Below the pieces are notes generated by a model that ran no database searches, was not told where the DNA came from, and saw only the letters and a program-made list of their open reading frames with translations. This document shows positions 11,859 through 20,287 of a stretch of DNA of 64,000 nt, piece after piece. Numbering within the stretch: the first letter of the stretch is position 1; each line of letters begins with the position of its first letter. This stretch comes from an uncultured Nitrosomonas sp. (GTDB lineage Bacteria; Pseudomonadota; Gammaproteobacteria; Burkholderiales; Nitrosomonadaceae), in NCBI GenBank assembly GCA_949281375.1, contig CASDLT010000040.1, positions 1 to 64,000 on the forward strand, read 5' to 3'. A program made the translations under genes and the position numbers.

Positions 11859-12974
11859 TTAGATTCTCATCGGCATGACGATATATTTAAATTCTTCGTT
11901 GCCCGGGATGGTAATCAGGACGCTGCTATTGGGGCCTTCAAATGCGCACTGCACCGTTTCAGTGTCGACATTGTTCAATAAATCCAGCAGATACGTAATA
12001 TTCAGGCTAATGTCGATCGACTCGTCCTGATAGCCGATTTCCAATTCTTCCTGGGCTTCTTCTTGCTCATTGTTTTTACATACGATGCGCAAACTGTTCG
12101 GGGTGATGATCAATCGTACGCCACGAAATTTTTCGCTCTGATTGGACAGTATGGAAACGCGCTGGAGTGCTTGCAGAAAAACCGAGCGATTGATCTCAAA
12201 TTGCTTGGTATTTTTAGTAGGAATGACGCGGTTGTAATCCGGAAATTTTCCATCGATGACTTTGGAGGTCAGTACGATATCGGAAAATGAAAACCGGATC
12301 TTGTTCTGAAAATAGTCGATTTCGACCGGATCGTCGCTGTCGCTGAGCAATTTCGACAGTTCAAACACTGCTTTGCGTGGAAGGATAACTTCCTGTTTGT
12401 CATGGTTCCCGTCCAGATCGTTCGCGATGTAAGCCAGGCGGTGACCATCCGTGCCCACGCCAATCAGGTGCTGCTGCTCGATCAGCAATAAAAGTCCATT
12501 CAGATAATAGCGGATGTCCTGTTGTGCGACTGCAAACTGAACGTGATGCAATAATTTTTTCAGATCTTTTTGTTTGAGCGTGACGACAACCTCGGATTTC
12601 GCTTCTTCCGCAATTTCCGGAAAATCCTCGGCCGGTAAAATCTGTAGATTGAAGGCGCTATGGCCGGATTTTACCTGCAGGTGATCATCCTTACGCGTAA
12701 GTGTCACTTCAGGATCACCCGCCAATGAGCGCAGAATATCCTGGAGTTTTTTAGCTGCGACTGTTAACGAAAAATTCGGATGGTCTGAAGAATCATGAAC
12801 AGTGGTGGTTTTGATCTGTATTTCCAGATCAGTGGTCAAAAAACTGGTCTTTTCTTGATTTTGCTGGATCAAGACATTGGATAAGATGGGTAATGTTTGG
12901 CGACGCTCGACAATTCCGGTGACAGTCTGCAAAGGTTTTAACAAGGTGTCTTTGTTGGTTTTGATTAAAAGCAT
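11859..12974 (-). CDS. dnaN: DNA polymerase III beta sliding clamp
   Basis: This 371-aa clamp encircles DNA and tethers polymerase III and other replication and repair proteins. It has the expected length and three repeated clamp domains. Characteristic segments are RRQTLPILSNVLI near the start, GTDGHRLAY in the middle and the C-terminal YIVMPMRI. It follows dnaA across a 188-base AT-rich spacer and precedes gyrB. No anomaly was seen. Confidence 0.98.
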   Translation of the reverse strand: MLLIKTNKDTLLKPLQTVTGIVERRQTLPILSNVLIQQNQEKTSFLTTDLEIQIKTTTVHDSSDHPNFSLTVAAKKLQDILRSLAGDPEVTLTRKDDHLQVKSGHSAFNLQILPAEDFPEIAEEAKSEVVVTLKQKDLKKLLHHVQFAVAQQDIRYYLNGLLLLIEQQHLIGVGTDGHRLAYIANDLDGNHDKQEVILPRKAVFELSKLLSDSDDPVEIDYFQNKIRFSFSDIVLTSKVIDGKFPDYNRVIPTKNTKQFEINRSVFLQALQRVSILSNQSEKFRGVRLIITPNSLRIVCKNNEQEEAQEELEIGYQDESIDISLNITYLLDLLNNVDTETVQCAFEGPNSSVLITIPGNEEFKYIVMPMRI

Positions 12975-13162
12975 TTATATAAAAATAATAATAATTAAAT
13001 AATGTACGCTAACTTTATGTATAAGTTATGACAATTAATGAATATCAAGAAGATAGCATAGATTTGATATCGGTATGATGCCTGTATAAAAACTGGACAA
13101 ATTGTGGATAACTTTTGCGATCATTTTAAAAAACAGGTTATTCACAATTTATCCAACACTTA
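12975..13162 (-). other. Putative replication origin (dnaA-dnaN spacer with DnaA boxes)
   Basis: The spacer is strongly AT-rich, especially next to dnaN. It has a perfect DnaA box TTATCCACA read on the minus strand (13103-13111) and TTATTCACA on the plus strand (13138-13146). A one-mismatch box, TTATCCAAC, lies at 13149-13157. DnaA boxes beside an AT-rich unwinding stretch next to dnaA are the usual make-up of a bacterial oriC. The same boxes could also serve dnaN regulation, and the 68 bases upstream of dnaA hold no comparable cluster. Confidence 0.6.
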
Positions 13163-14539
13163 TTAACCTCTTAAAATTAATATCAATGCATTGAAATCCC
13201 GGCTTACGATCGGATCGGAAATACGCAATTCATTGATTTTGCGGTAACCGTGCAGTACTGTTGTATGATCTCTGCCGCCAAAGGCTTCGCCGATATCGGG
13301 CAGACTGAGGGACGTCAACTCCTTGGCAATGGCCATGGCCATTTGCCGGGGTCTTGCGATCACGCGGGATCGTTTTTTGGAATACATATCGGAAATCTTA
13401 ATCTTGTAATAATCCGCCACGGTTTTCTGGATGTTTTCTATCGAAATCTGGCGGCTCTGCACGGCAAGTAAATCCTTGAGCGCTTCCTTGGCCACATCCA
13501 GCGTGATGTCCTGGCCGATGAAGCGCGAAAATGCCAGCACACGCTTCAATGCGCCTTCCAGTTCGCGGACATTGGATCGAATATGTTTGGCGATGAAAAA
13601 AGCCACGTTTTCGTCCAGATGAATTTTTTCGATTTCTGCTTTTTTCAGGAGAATGGCGACCCGCATTTCCAGTTCCGGCGGTTCCACCGCGACGGTCAAT
13701 CCCCAGCCAAAACGCGATACCAGCCGTTCTTCGAGACCCGAAATTTCCTTCGGATAGGAATCGCAGGTGATGATGACTTGTTTATGCGTTTCTATCAAAG
13801 CATTGAAAGCATAGAAAAATTCTTCCTGCGTGCGATTTTTTCCACCAAAAAACTGTACGTCGTCGACTAATAGCAGATCCAACGAATGATAATACAGCTT
13901 GAATTTGTCGAATGCCTTGTGCTGGTAGGCACTGACAACGTCCGATACGTATTTTTCGGCGTGAACGTATCGGATTTTTGCATGGGTATTGTGTTCATGA
14001 ACATAATTTCCGATCGCCTGGATCAGATGGGTCTTTCCTAACCCTACGCCCCCATAGATGAACAATGGGTTATAAGCAGTGCCGGGCGATTCTGCCACTT
14101 GAATGGCGCCCGCCCGCGCTAGCTGATTGGCTTTCCCAGTCACAAAATTGTCGAACGTGAAAGCCGGATTCAATCGGGTAGTGTTTTTTCGGGCCGAAGG
14201 TTGATTCGGAGCGCTGACGGCCGGCTTGGGAAGCGGGGGTAACTTTACCGGCGCAGGTTCGGGCGCGGCTTGCTTGGTTTCGGTTGAGTCCGCAAGTTTT
14301 AGATGAAATTGAATATGCTTGGCGAAATAACCTTGCGCCATCGATTCGATATGGACAATGAAATTGTCCTTGACCCACTGAGAGACGAAACGATTCGGCG
14401 CGATCAGCACGACTTCGCTATCGCTGTTCAGGGCCGAGTCTATTTGTAGTGGCTTGATCCAGGTATTGAATTGCTGAGCATTTAATTCTTTCTTGAAATG
14501 ATCAAGACACGATAGCCAGAAGGTCTGAAGTGATTGCAT
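13163..14539 (-). CDS. dnaA: Chromosomal replication initiator DnaA
   Basis: This 458-aa AAA+ protein binds DnaA boxes and melts the origin. The N-terminal domain I (about 1-85) is followed by a Pro-rich linker (about 90-120). The ATPase core has Walker A GGVGLGKT at 163-170 and Walker [11 protein letters not shown]. The C-terminal DNA-binding domain carries the signature [15 protein letters not shown]. Upstream, panC lies only 68 bases away, so the frequent rpmH-rnpA neighbours are missing. Confidence 0.98.
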   Translation of the reverse strand: MQSLQTFWLSCLDHFKKELNAQQFNTWIKPLQIDSALNSDSEVVLIAPNRFVSQWVKDNFIVHIESMAQGYFAKHIQFHLKLADSTETKQAAPEPAPVKLPPLPKPAVSAPNQPSARKNTTRLNPAFTFDNFVTGKANQLARAGAIQVAESPGTAYNPLFIYGGVGLGKTHLIQAIGNYVHEHNTHAKIRYVHAEKYVSDVVSAYQHKAFDKFKLYYHSLDLLLVDDVQFFGGKNRTQEEFFYAFNALIETHKQVIITCDSYPKEISGLEERLVSRFGWGLTVAVEPPELEMRVAILLKKAEIEKIHLDENVAFFIAKHIRSNVRELEGALKRVLAFSRFIGQDITLDVAKEALKDLLAVQSRQISIENIQKTVADYYKIKISDMYSKKRSRVIARPRQMAMAIAKELTSLSLPDIGEAFGGRDHTTVLHGYRKINELRISDPIVSRDFNALILILRG

Positions 14540-14607
14540 AATTTTTTGTTCTTGAGCTGCGTGGTTTTAAAGGAAAACAACCGTACAAGTGAATGTACAA
14601 AAAATTT

Positions 14608-15438
14608 TTAATCGTCTATTTCTATGTTGTCGATCAAGCGGGTCTGGTTCAGCCATGCGGCGCCCAGTACCACCAGTCGAGTGTCGTCCGCATGAGCAGG
14701 CATGAGAGAATCCCGTTTGTGGATTCGGATGTAATCGACCTTCCAATGGCGTTTTTCAAGGGATTGGGTAGCGTAATCCTGCAGCGCCCAAAAATCCCGA
14801 TTGCCGGAAATGATTGCGTGTTTGATGTCAAGAAGCGTTTGATAAAGATTACAAGCTTCAGCGCGTTGTTCTTTGTTCAGATATTGATTTCGGGAGCTGA
14901 GCGCCAACCCATCCAGTGCGCGAACAGTTTCACTGGCGACTACGTCAATCGGCACATTCAATTGGTTGACCATTTCACGAACGATATGCAACTGTTGATA
15001 ATCCTTTTTACCGAAAACCGCAAGATTAGGCTGAATAATATTGAATAATTTCAATACTATCGTTGCAACACCCCGAAAAAAACCCGGACGGAATTCTCCT
15101 TCGAGAATATCCGCGACAGGGGGTAATGCTAACAAGAATTCCTGCGTCGTTGGGAAAAGAATTTTTTCATCGGGAGCAAAAAGGGTATTGACATCAAGTT
15201 CAGCCAGCCGTTTGCAGTCATCCTCGAAAGTTCGTGGATAGCGATCGAAATCCTCATGAGGCAAAAATTGCAGCCGGTTGATGAAGATGCTGACCACCAC
15301 GCACGGCGATAATTGTTTGGCCTGTTTAATCAGTTCCAGATGGCCGTCGTGCAGATTACCCATCGTCGGCACAAAGGCGATGTGGCGTTCTTTGCCCAGA
15401 TGCTGGCGCAGCGATGCGATGTCATAGAAAATATTCAC
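14608..15438 (-). CDS. panC: Pantothenate synthetase
   Basis: This 276-aa enzyme joins pantoate and beta-alanine with ATP to give pantothenate, the vitamin B5 precursor of coenzyme A. The nucleotidyltransferase motif PTMGNLHDGH lies near residues 25-34. The family stretch VSIFINRLQF and the KKDYQQL motif are present. It is 12 bases downstream of panB and probably co-transcribed with it. Length is normal. Confidence 0.97.
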   Translation of the reverse strand: MNIFYDIASLRQHLGKERHIAFVPTMGNLHDGHLELIKQAKQLSPCVVVSIFINRLQFLPHEDFDRYPRTFEDDCKRLAELDVNTLFAPDEKILFPTTQEFLLALPPVADILEGEFRPGFFRGVATIVLKLFNIIQPNLAVFGKKDYQQLHIVREMVNQLNVPIDVVASETVRALDGLALSSRNQYLNKEQRAEACNLYQTLLDIKHAIISGNRDFWALQDYATQSLEKRHWKVDYIRIHKRDSLMPAHADDTRLVVLGAAWLNQTRLIDNIEIDD

Positions 15439-15450
15439 AGCCGGAAATGA

Positions 15451-16287
15451 TTAGAATTCATGTTCTTGAGCAGGAAACTGTCCGGTCTTGACGGCGCTGA
15501 CATAATGACCCACAGCTTCCTGTATACTGCCTGCACCGGCCATGAAATCTTTCACAAAGCGCGGCTTCTTTAGGTGGTACAATCCTAGGGCATCGTGCAA
15601 CACCAGTACTTGAGCCGAACAACCTGCGCCTGCACCGATGCCTATCGTTGGAATCTGCAATGCATGGGTAATTTTCTTGGCCAGTCTGGCGGGAATGACT
15701 TCCATTACCATCATGGCTGCGCCGGCTTTTTCCAGATGTTTGGCGTCATCCAGCAGTTGTTTGGCGGTTTTATCAGTACTGCCTTGCAATTTATAGCCTC
15801 CCAACTGATGTATGGATTGCGGCGTCAAACCGATATGAGCACACACTGGAATGCCTCGCTGGGTCAGGAAATGGACCGTTTCGCTCATGATGTTTCCTCC
15901 CTCGATCTTGACCATTTGTGCGCCGGCGGCAAGGAGCCTGGCGGCGTTGTCAAATGCCTGCTGGGGTGATATTTGGTAACTGCCGAAAGGCATATCGGCG
16001 ATAATGAGCGCTTTGGACGAGCCTTGAGCGACGCAGCGTGTGTGGTAAATCATGTCATCCATGCTGACCGATAGCGTAGTGCTGTGTCCCTGCAAAACGT
16101 TTCCCAGGGAATCGCCCACCAGAAGCACGTCGACACCTGCATTTTCGAGTATTTTGGCAAAAATCGCGTCATAGCACGTCAATACAGTAAATTTTTCATT
16201 GTTGTCGACCATTTTTTGCAGTGTCGTCAGTGTCGTTCTCATGCCTTTGATAACTGGGAGGTTGATAAGCTTATTTTTGCCTGACAT
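15451..16287 (-). CDS. panB: 3-methyl-2-oxobutanoate hydroxymethyltransferase
   Basis: This enzyme makes ketopantoate from 2-oxoisovalerate and 5,10-methylene-tetrahydrofolate, the first committed step to pantothenate. The TIM-barrel motifs are clear: TCYDAIFAKILE, LLVGDSLGNVLQGH, ADMPFGSYQ, MVKIEGG and GIGAGAGCSAQVLV. As given it is 278 aa. An in-frame ATG 45 bases later (16242) would give a length closer to the family norm. Neither start has a convincing Shine-Dalgarno. The next gene is panC. Confidence 0.97.
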   Translation of the reverse strand: MSGKNKLINLPVIKGMRTTLTTLQKMVDNNEKFTVLTCYDAIFAKILENAGVDVLLVGDSLGNVLQGHSTTLSVSMDDMIYHTRCVAQGSSKALIIADMPFGSYQISPQQAFDNAARLLAAGAQMVKIEGGNIMSETVHFLTQRGIPVCAHIGLTPQSIHQLGGYKLQGSTDKTAKQLLDDAKHLEKAGAAMMVMEVIPARLAKKITHALQIPTIGIGAGAGCSAQVLVLHDALGLYHLKKPRFVKDFMAGAGSIQEAVGHYVSAVKTGQFPAQEHEF

Positions 16288-16481
16288 TCTATTTTACAGA
16301 GCTTTCATTTAAAATCGCCTGCTTTTTTACAGCAGAGAAACTGAATAGTGGCGTGATTTTTCCCACAGTGAAACGATTCCAAAAACGCTATGTTTCAGTA
16401 TCGGTCAAGGAATGCATCGGAAGATGCAACAAGATCAGGTTATAGAAACTTGATGAGAGTAACCATTTTTTTGCATGGATC

Positions 16482-16658
16482 ATGAGTATGAATAAATTAA
16501 AGCTTGAAAAAGATGAGGAACTGAAGGCAATCGAATTCAGTAAATTGACCGTTGGAGAAATCTATTCTTTTTCGCAATGGATTTCGAAAGAAGATGATAG
16601 CGATTTCAATCAGTTCAGATCGCAAGCTGATGAATTCATGGCTAAGGATAAGGAATAG
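16482..16658 (+). CDS. Small charged hypothetical protein (58 aa)
   Basis: A 58-codon frame begins MSMNKLKLEKDEELKAIEFS and ends EFMAKDKE. It is acidic and lysine-rich with no membrane segment, and its composition looks like a real small cytoplasmic protein rather than a shadow. It sits in the panB-folK gap on the opposite strand, and its last 17 bases overlap the 3' end of folK tail to tail. No strong Shine-Dalgarno was found. I do not recognise the family. Confidence 0.45.
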   Translation: MSMNKLKLEKDEELKAIEFSKLTVGEIYSFSQWISKEDDSDFNQFRSQADEFMAKDKE

Positions 16659-17145
16659 GGAGCCGCGTTAGCCGTTGATCAATGCACGCTGCGCTCAAGG
16701 GTGCAATAGGACCCAGTCCCGGAATATCACATTCAGGCGAAATTTCCATCAATGGCTTGAGCACGAAACTGCGCTGTATCATGCGCGGGTGCGGTAAGGT
16801 CAAATCTTCATCAGCGCATTGCAGATCATCATAGATCAGAATATCTAAATCCAATGTGCGCGGCGCATTCAAGGATTCACGCACCCGCCCGTGTCGCTGT
16901 TCGATCGCCAGCAACGCATGCAGCAGTTCGCGCGGAACCAGCATGGTTTCAATGCAGGCGACTGCATTGATGAAATCCGGTTGATCGAGCCGTCCGACCG
17001 GCTCGCTCTGATACAACGAAGACCGGCTGATTAAACGCGTGTGCGGTAGCTGCGCTAGTTCTTCAAATGCCTGCTGTACCTGATTGATCGGATTGTCCAG
17101 ATTGCTGCCTAGCGCAATGTATGCCCGGCATTGGGGATTATTCAT
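16642..17145 (-). CDS. folK: 6-hydroxymethyl-7,8-dihydropterin pyrophosphokinase
   Basis: This 167-aa folate enzyme transfers pyrophosphate from ATP to hydroxymethyl-dihydropterin. Family landmarks are AYIALGSNLDNP near the start, SSLYQSEPVG, INAVACIET, and the signature RTLDLDILIYDD followed by LTLPHPRM. I start it at 17145 (MNNPQCRAY). The open frame extends 63 codons further into pcnB, but that part has no family similarity. The gene begins 10 bases after pcnB ends, the usual proteobacterial pcnB-folK arrangement. Confidence 0.96.
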   Translation of the reverse strand: MNNPQCRAYIALGSNLDNPINQVQQAFEELAQLPHTRLISRSSLYQSEPVGRLDQPDFINAVACIETMLVPRELLHALLAIEQRHGRVRESLNAPRTLDLDILIYDDLQCADEDLTLPHPRMIQRSFVLKPLMEISPECDIPGLGPIAPLSAACIDQRLTRLPIPYP

Positions 17146-17155
17146 GGGGAAATGA

Positions 17156-18541
17156 TCAGGATTGCGTATCGGGATTCGCAGTATCTGATCCCGTATCGTT
17201 GGAAAGTGTCGCTTTTTTTCGGCTGCGCCGCCGTTTGCTTCTTTTGGGGCCAGGCTGATTGGAGAGCATTGTATCGCGTTGTGCATTGTCGGCGGAAAGA
17301 AAGGTTTTCCACCACACCCCCAATTCGGTATCAAGTTCGCCGCTCTCGCAACGCAACAGCATGAAATCGAATGCGGCGCGGAACCGTGGATGAGTTAGCA
17401 TGCGCAGCGGCTTGCGCCCGGCACGCGCTTCAAATCGCGGTTGCATGGTCCAGATTTCGTGAATCACGGCATCGAAGCGGCGCGGAATGGCGAGCTTATT
17501 GCGTTGTATCGACAAAATCGTGTCGATGGCATTGAATAGCGCCGGCGCAGGTTTTTCACCGGCGGTCTGCAACGTATTCCAGCGCGACAGTACTTCGTGC
17601 CATAACAGAATGGCAAATAGAAATCCGGGCGAAACGGGCTTGTTCTGCCGGATACGCTCATCGGTGTTTTTCAGTGCAATGGTGATGAAACGCTCGCCTA
17701 ACGGCTGTTCCAGAATGACATCGAGCATCGGCAATAAGCCGTGATGCAATCCGCGAGCGCGCAACTCGATCACGCACGGCAAGGCATATCCCGACAATAA
17801 TAATTTCAGCATTTCATCAAACAGGCGGGAAGGCGGCACGTTGTGCAATAACGGCGCTAGATCACCGATTGGCCTGGCGGTTTCGGTTTCAATTTGCAAA
17901 CCTAATTTCGACGCCAACCGCACGGCCCTGAGCAAGCGCACCGGATCTTCACGATAGCGTTGCACTGGATCGCCGATGATGCGCAGTTTCTTGGCCTTGA
18001 TGTCCTCATAACCTTTCAGATAATCGAGGATTTCTTCCTTGGCAGGGTCATAGAACAGCGCATTGACAGTGAAATCCCGGCGCGCCGCATCCTCTTCCTG
18101 GCTTCCAAACACGTTATCGTGCAATAACCGGCCATGCTGATCGGTCAATTGAATCGATACCGGATCATCCTCTTCCGTTGATGAGCCGCGAAATGTCGAT
18201 ACTTCAACGGTTTCCGCGCCGCACATGACGTGAACCAAACGGAAACGGCGGCCAATGATGCGCGAGCGGCGGAAAATGTGATGAACTTCCTCAGGCGTTG
18301 CATTGGTGGCGATATCGAAATCCTTCGGCGTGAGTCCCAACAGCAGATCGCGCACCGCGCCGCCGACAATGTAAGCTGAAAACCCCGCTTGCTGAATCTG
18401 AGTGGCGATTTTCAGAGCGCACGGTGTGATTTGATGACGACGAATGCCGTGACGTTTAAGCGGAATCACCGTCAGCGTTGAGTTAGATGTGGAAGCAGGC
18501 GTTTTGCGACTGAATACTTGATGAAGAAATTTACGGATCAT
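17156..18541 (-). CDS. pcnB: Poly(A) polymerase I
   Basis: This 461-aa class II nucleotidyltransferase adds 3' poly(A) tails that promote RNA decay. The N-terminal catalytic motif is GGAVRDLLLGLTPKDFDIAT, with the DxD pair, followed by RRSRIIGRRFRLVHV. The neck segment ARRDFTVNALFYDP and a basic C-terminus (KRSKRRRSRKKA) favour PcnB over a CCA-adding enzyme. It is followed directly by folK. rnpB lies upstream on the same strand, about 210 bases away. Confidence 0.94.
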   Translation of the reverse strand: MIRKFLHQVFSRKTPASTSNSTLTVIPLKRHGIRRHQITPCALKIATQIQQAGFSAYIVGGAVRDLLLGLTPKDFDIATNATPEEVHHIFRRSRIIGRRFRLVHVMCGAETVEVSTFRGSSTEEDDPVSIQLTDQHGRLLHDNVFGSQEEDAARRDFTVNALFYDPAKEEILDYLKGYEDIKAKKLRIIGDPVQRYREDPVRLLRAVRLASKLGLQIETETARPIGDLAPLLHNVPPSRLFDEMLKLLLSGYALPCVIELRARGLHHGLLPMLDVILEQPLGERFITIALKNTDERIRQNKPVSPGFLFAILLWHEVLSRWNTLQTAGEKPAPALFNAIDTILSIQRNKLAIPRRFDAVIHEIWTMQPRFEARAGRKPLRMLTHPRFRAAFDFMLLRCESGELDTELGVWWKTFLSADNAQRDTMLSNQPGPKRSKRRRSRKKATLSNDTGSDTANPDTQS

Positions 18542-18753
18542 TATGGACTATTGAAATTATCCGACCTCAATTATACATGGCAATTCGTTTTGCATATGCG
18601 CTGCAATTCATTAAGAAAAATTCTGGAATACGCCGACGCTGACATCAGACTCAACTTGCGCATGAGTATTTCTTACACTGCGTCTTTCCCGGTCCAGCAT
18701 GATTGCGGCTTGCTGTTTTTTCAAAACTTCTTCAAGTTTGATGAATTCTGGAT

Positions 18754-19048
18754 GAAGCTAGCCGATAAGCCGGGTTCTGTCGTGGACAGTCATTCCTCTA
18801 GATGCGCAGTTACCCGCGCATTCAAGCAACCCACCCGCAGGCTCTGCGAGCAACATCATCGCCTGCCTATTTGGTCTTGCTCCGGATGGAGGTTACCGCG
18901 TTTCACCGTAACTCAATACGCTCGTCTCTGTGGCCCTGTTCCTCACCTCACGGTGGACGGTCGTTAGCCGTCATCCTGCTCTGTGGAGCCCGGACTTTCC
19001 TCCCCCGCCGTCCGATTGAACAGCGGCAGCGACTGCCTGGCTAACTTC
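18754..19048 (-). ncRNA. rnpB: RNase P RNA (M1 RNA), short form
   Basis: The minus strand reads GAAGTTAGCCAGGCAGTCG at its 5' end, then the conserved GAGGAAAGTCCGGGCTCC. ACAGAGA, GGAGCAAGACCAAATAGG and the 3' core GACAGAACCCGGCTTATCGG follow. These are universal landmarks of bacterial type A RNase P RNA, the catalytic RNA that trims tRNA 5' ends. The 5' and 3' ends pair as expected for P1. The molecule is only about 295 nt. Between ACAGAGA and the GGAGCAAGACC core the usual P12-P14 stems are much reduced. Confidence 0.95.
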
Positions 19049-19127
19049 GCTGGGTATTCTAACAACATATTTTAGGATAAGCCGGATTATTGTGACGTTA
19101 CACCGGTTACATCAAACCAGGGGCAGA

Positions 19128-19791
19128 TTATATTATTGATTCTGATAGTTTTTTTAAGTGACCTCCTGCTGGAATTGTTATGGTCATGTCAGAAATATTC
19201 AGGCACACCGTTTCCGAAAGCATGTTCGGGAGGTAATCTCCAACCTGCCACAATATCTTGAAACGGTTACTCGTTTGATCCATTTCATAAAACGCATCGC
19301 GCACCATTCCGGATTCAGGCATTATTTCATGCCCTACCAACAATTCGACGTCATTGACATGGCTTTGACAACGAGCGGAAAGTTGGAAATGTAAGTATGC
19401 GTAATGGGTTGAAGCGTATGGATGTCATCCGTGCCCTGATTACCAGCCGCCATTCCGCCGATAAAAAATTGAGGTTCATCATCGTTCATGATTTTCCCTT
19501 CGTAGCCATCAAACAGCCATAACTTTTCAGGCTGGCTTTTCAAGCGGAAGCCAACGAAAACAGCGCCTTTTTTGAAATGATCTTCCTTTGGAAGGATCAA
19601 ATAATGGGTAAATATGACTTTATCCAATCGAAATCCATTTTCATCCACGGGCGATTCTGCATGAAGTGAGGTTTGAGGGAAACTCAATTTGCCGGGGTTG
19701 GAAGCGGAATCTTGTTTTCGATATCGGCGCCTACCCATGGAGTGCTAATTAAAGCGTTTAAGAAAAAGATGCTCAAAATAAAATTTTTCAT
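19128..19791 (-). pseudogene. Broken secreted-protein gene (two frameshifts)
   Basis: Three consecutive frames join into one plausible protein of about 220 residues. First, an ATG at 19791 with an AAGGA site opens a Sec signal peptide, MKNFILSIFFLNALIST then PWVGA. That frame stops soon after IPLPTPAN. Second, the next frame continues GKLSFPQTSLHAESPVDENG to PLVVKAMSM and then stops. Third, from about 19355 a further frame resumes VELLVGHEIMPESGMVRDAF to the end. Likely indel sites are a C-run near 19690 and the bases near 19350. The protein family is unknown. Sequencing error could mimic this, but two faults in one gene favour decay. Confidence 0.6.
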
Positions 19792-19820
19792 GATGATTTT
19801 CCTTTTTTCAATATCCAATA

Positions 19821-20058
19821 TCATAAATTAGGTGCGGTTCGCTTGCTTTCCTTATCTTCGAGCGTTACGGTATCATCCAGCGATCAATACTCGAACGTAA
19901 CCTTTTGAATTGGCTTTGGTGAGCAAATGTTCATACCCATGGGCATCGTACTGCACAGCCAGCGATAGCGAAGACACCAGAAGAAAAAACGACAGGAAAA
20001 ACGTTGGTGGAATCAGGTAAAGCGTGATGCGTGGTGGCGATTGCATCGATGGCTTCAT
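19821..20058 (-). pseudogene. Truncated or frameshifted secreted-protein fragment
   Basis: A 61-codon frame begins MKPSMQSPPRITLYLIPPTF, runs through a hydrophobic segment, then YDAHGYEHLLTKANSKGYVR and a stop after VLIAG. A neighbouring frame carries on with LDDTVTLEDKESKRTAP. The pattern 'YD..GYEHLL.KA...G.VRV.I' reminds me of the start of subtilisin-like (S8) preproteins, but no catalytic region follows. It lies directly upstream of another broken secreted-protein gene on the same strand. It may be a remnant or a tiny exported protein; confidence is low. Confidence 0.3.
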
Positions 20059-20287
20059 AATGATTTTTTTCTTAAAAAAGATTAATCATTGTTATTTTTG
20101 GTAACGCTTTGTTTGAGGAATTTCTTGCTAAAATGCACGCTTACGCCATGCGCATGGTTGCTTTTTACTGCTGCGCAGTATCTCCCAAAATCATTGAACT
20201 TCAATGCGGCAAATTGCCGTACCAGCCGATCTGAATAGTTTCGAAGTTAATAAAGCTCTACCCATTTTTTTCACAGTGACTTATCCC

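Noticed and set aside
18518-18967. 149-codon frame across the rnpB region
   Set aside because: It crosses the clear RNase P RNA on the opposite strand and includes part of the pcnB upstream gap; the RNA explains the conservation.
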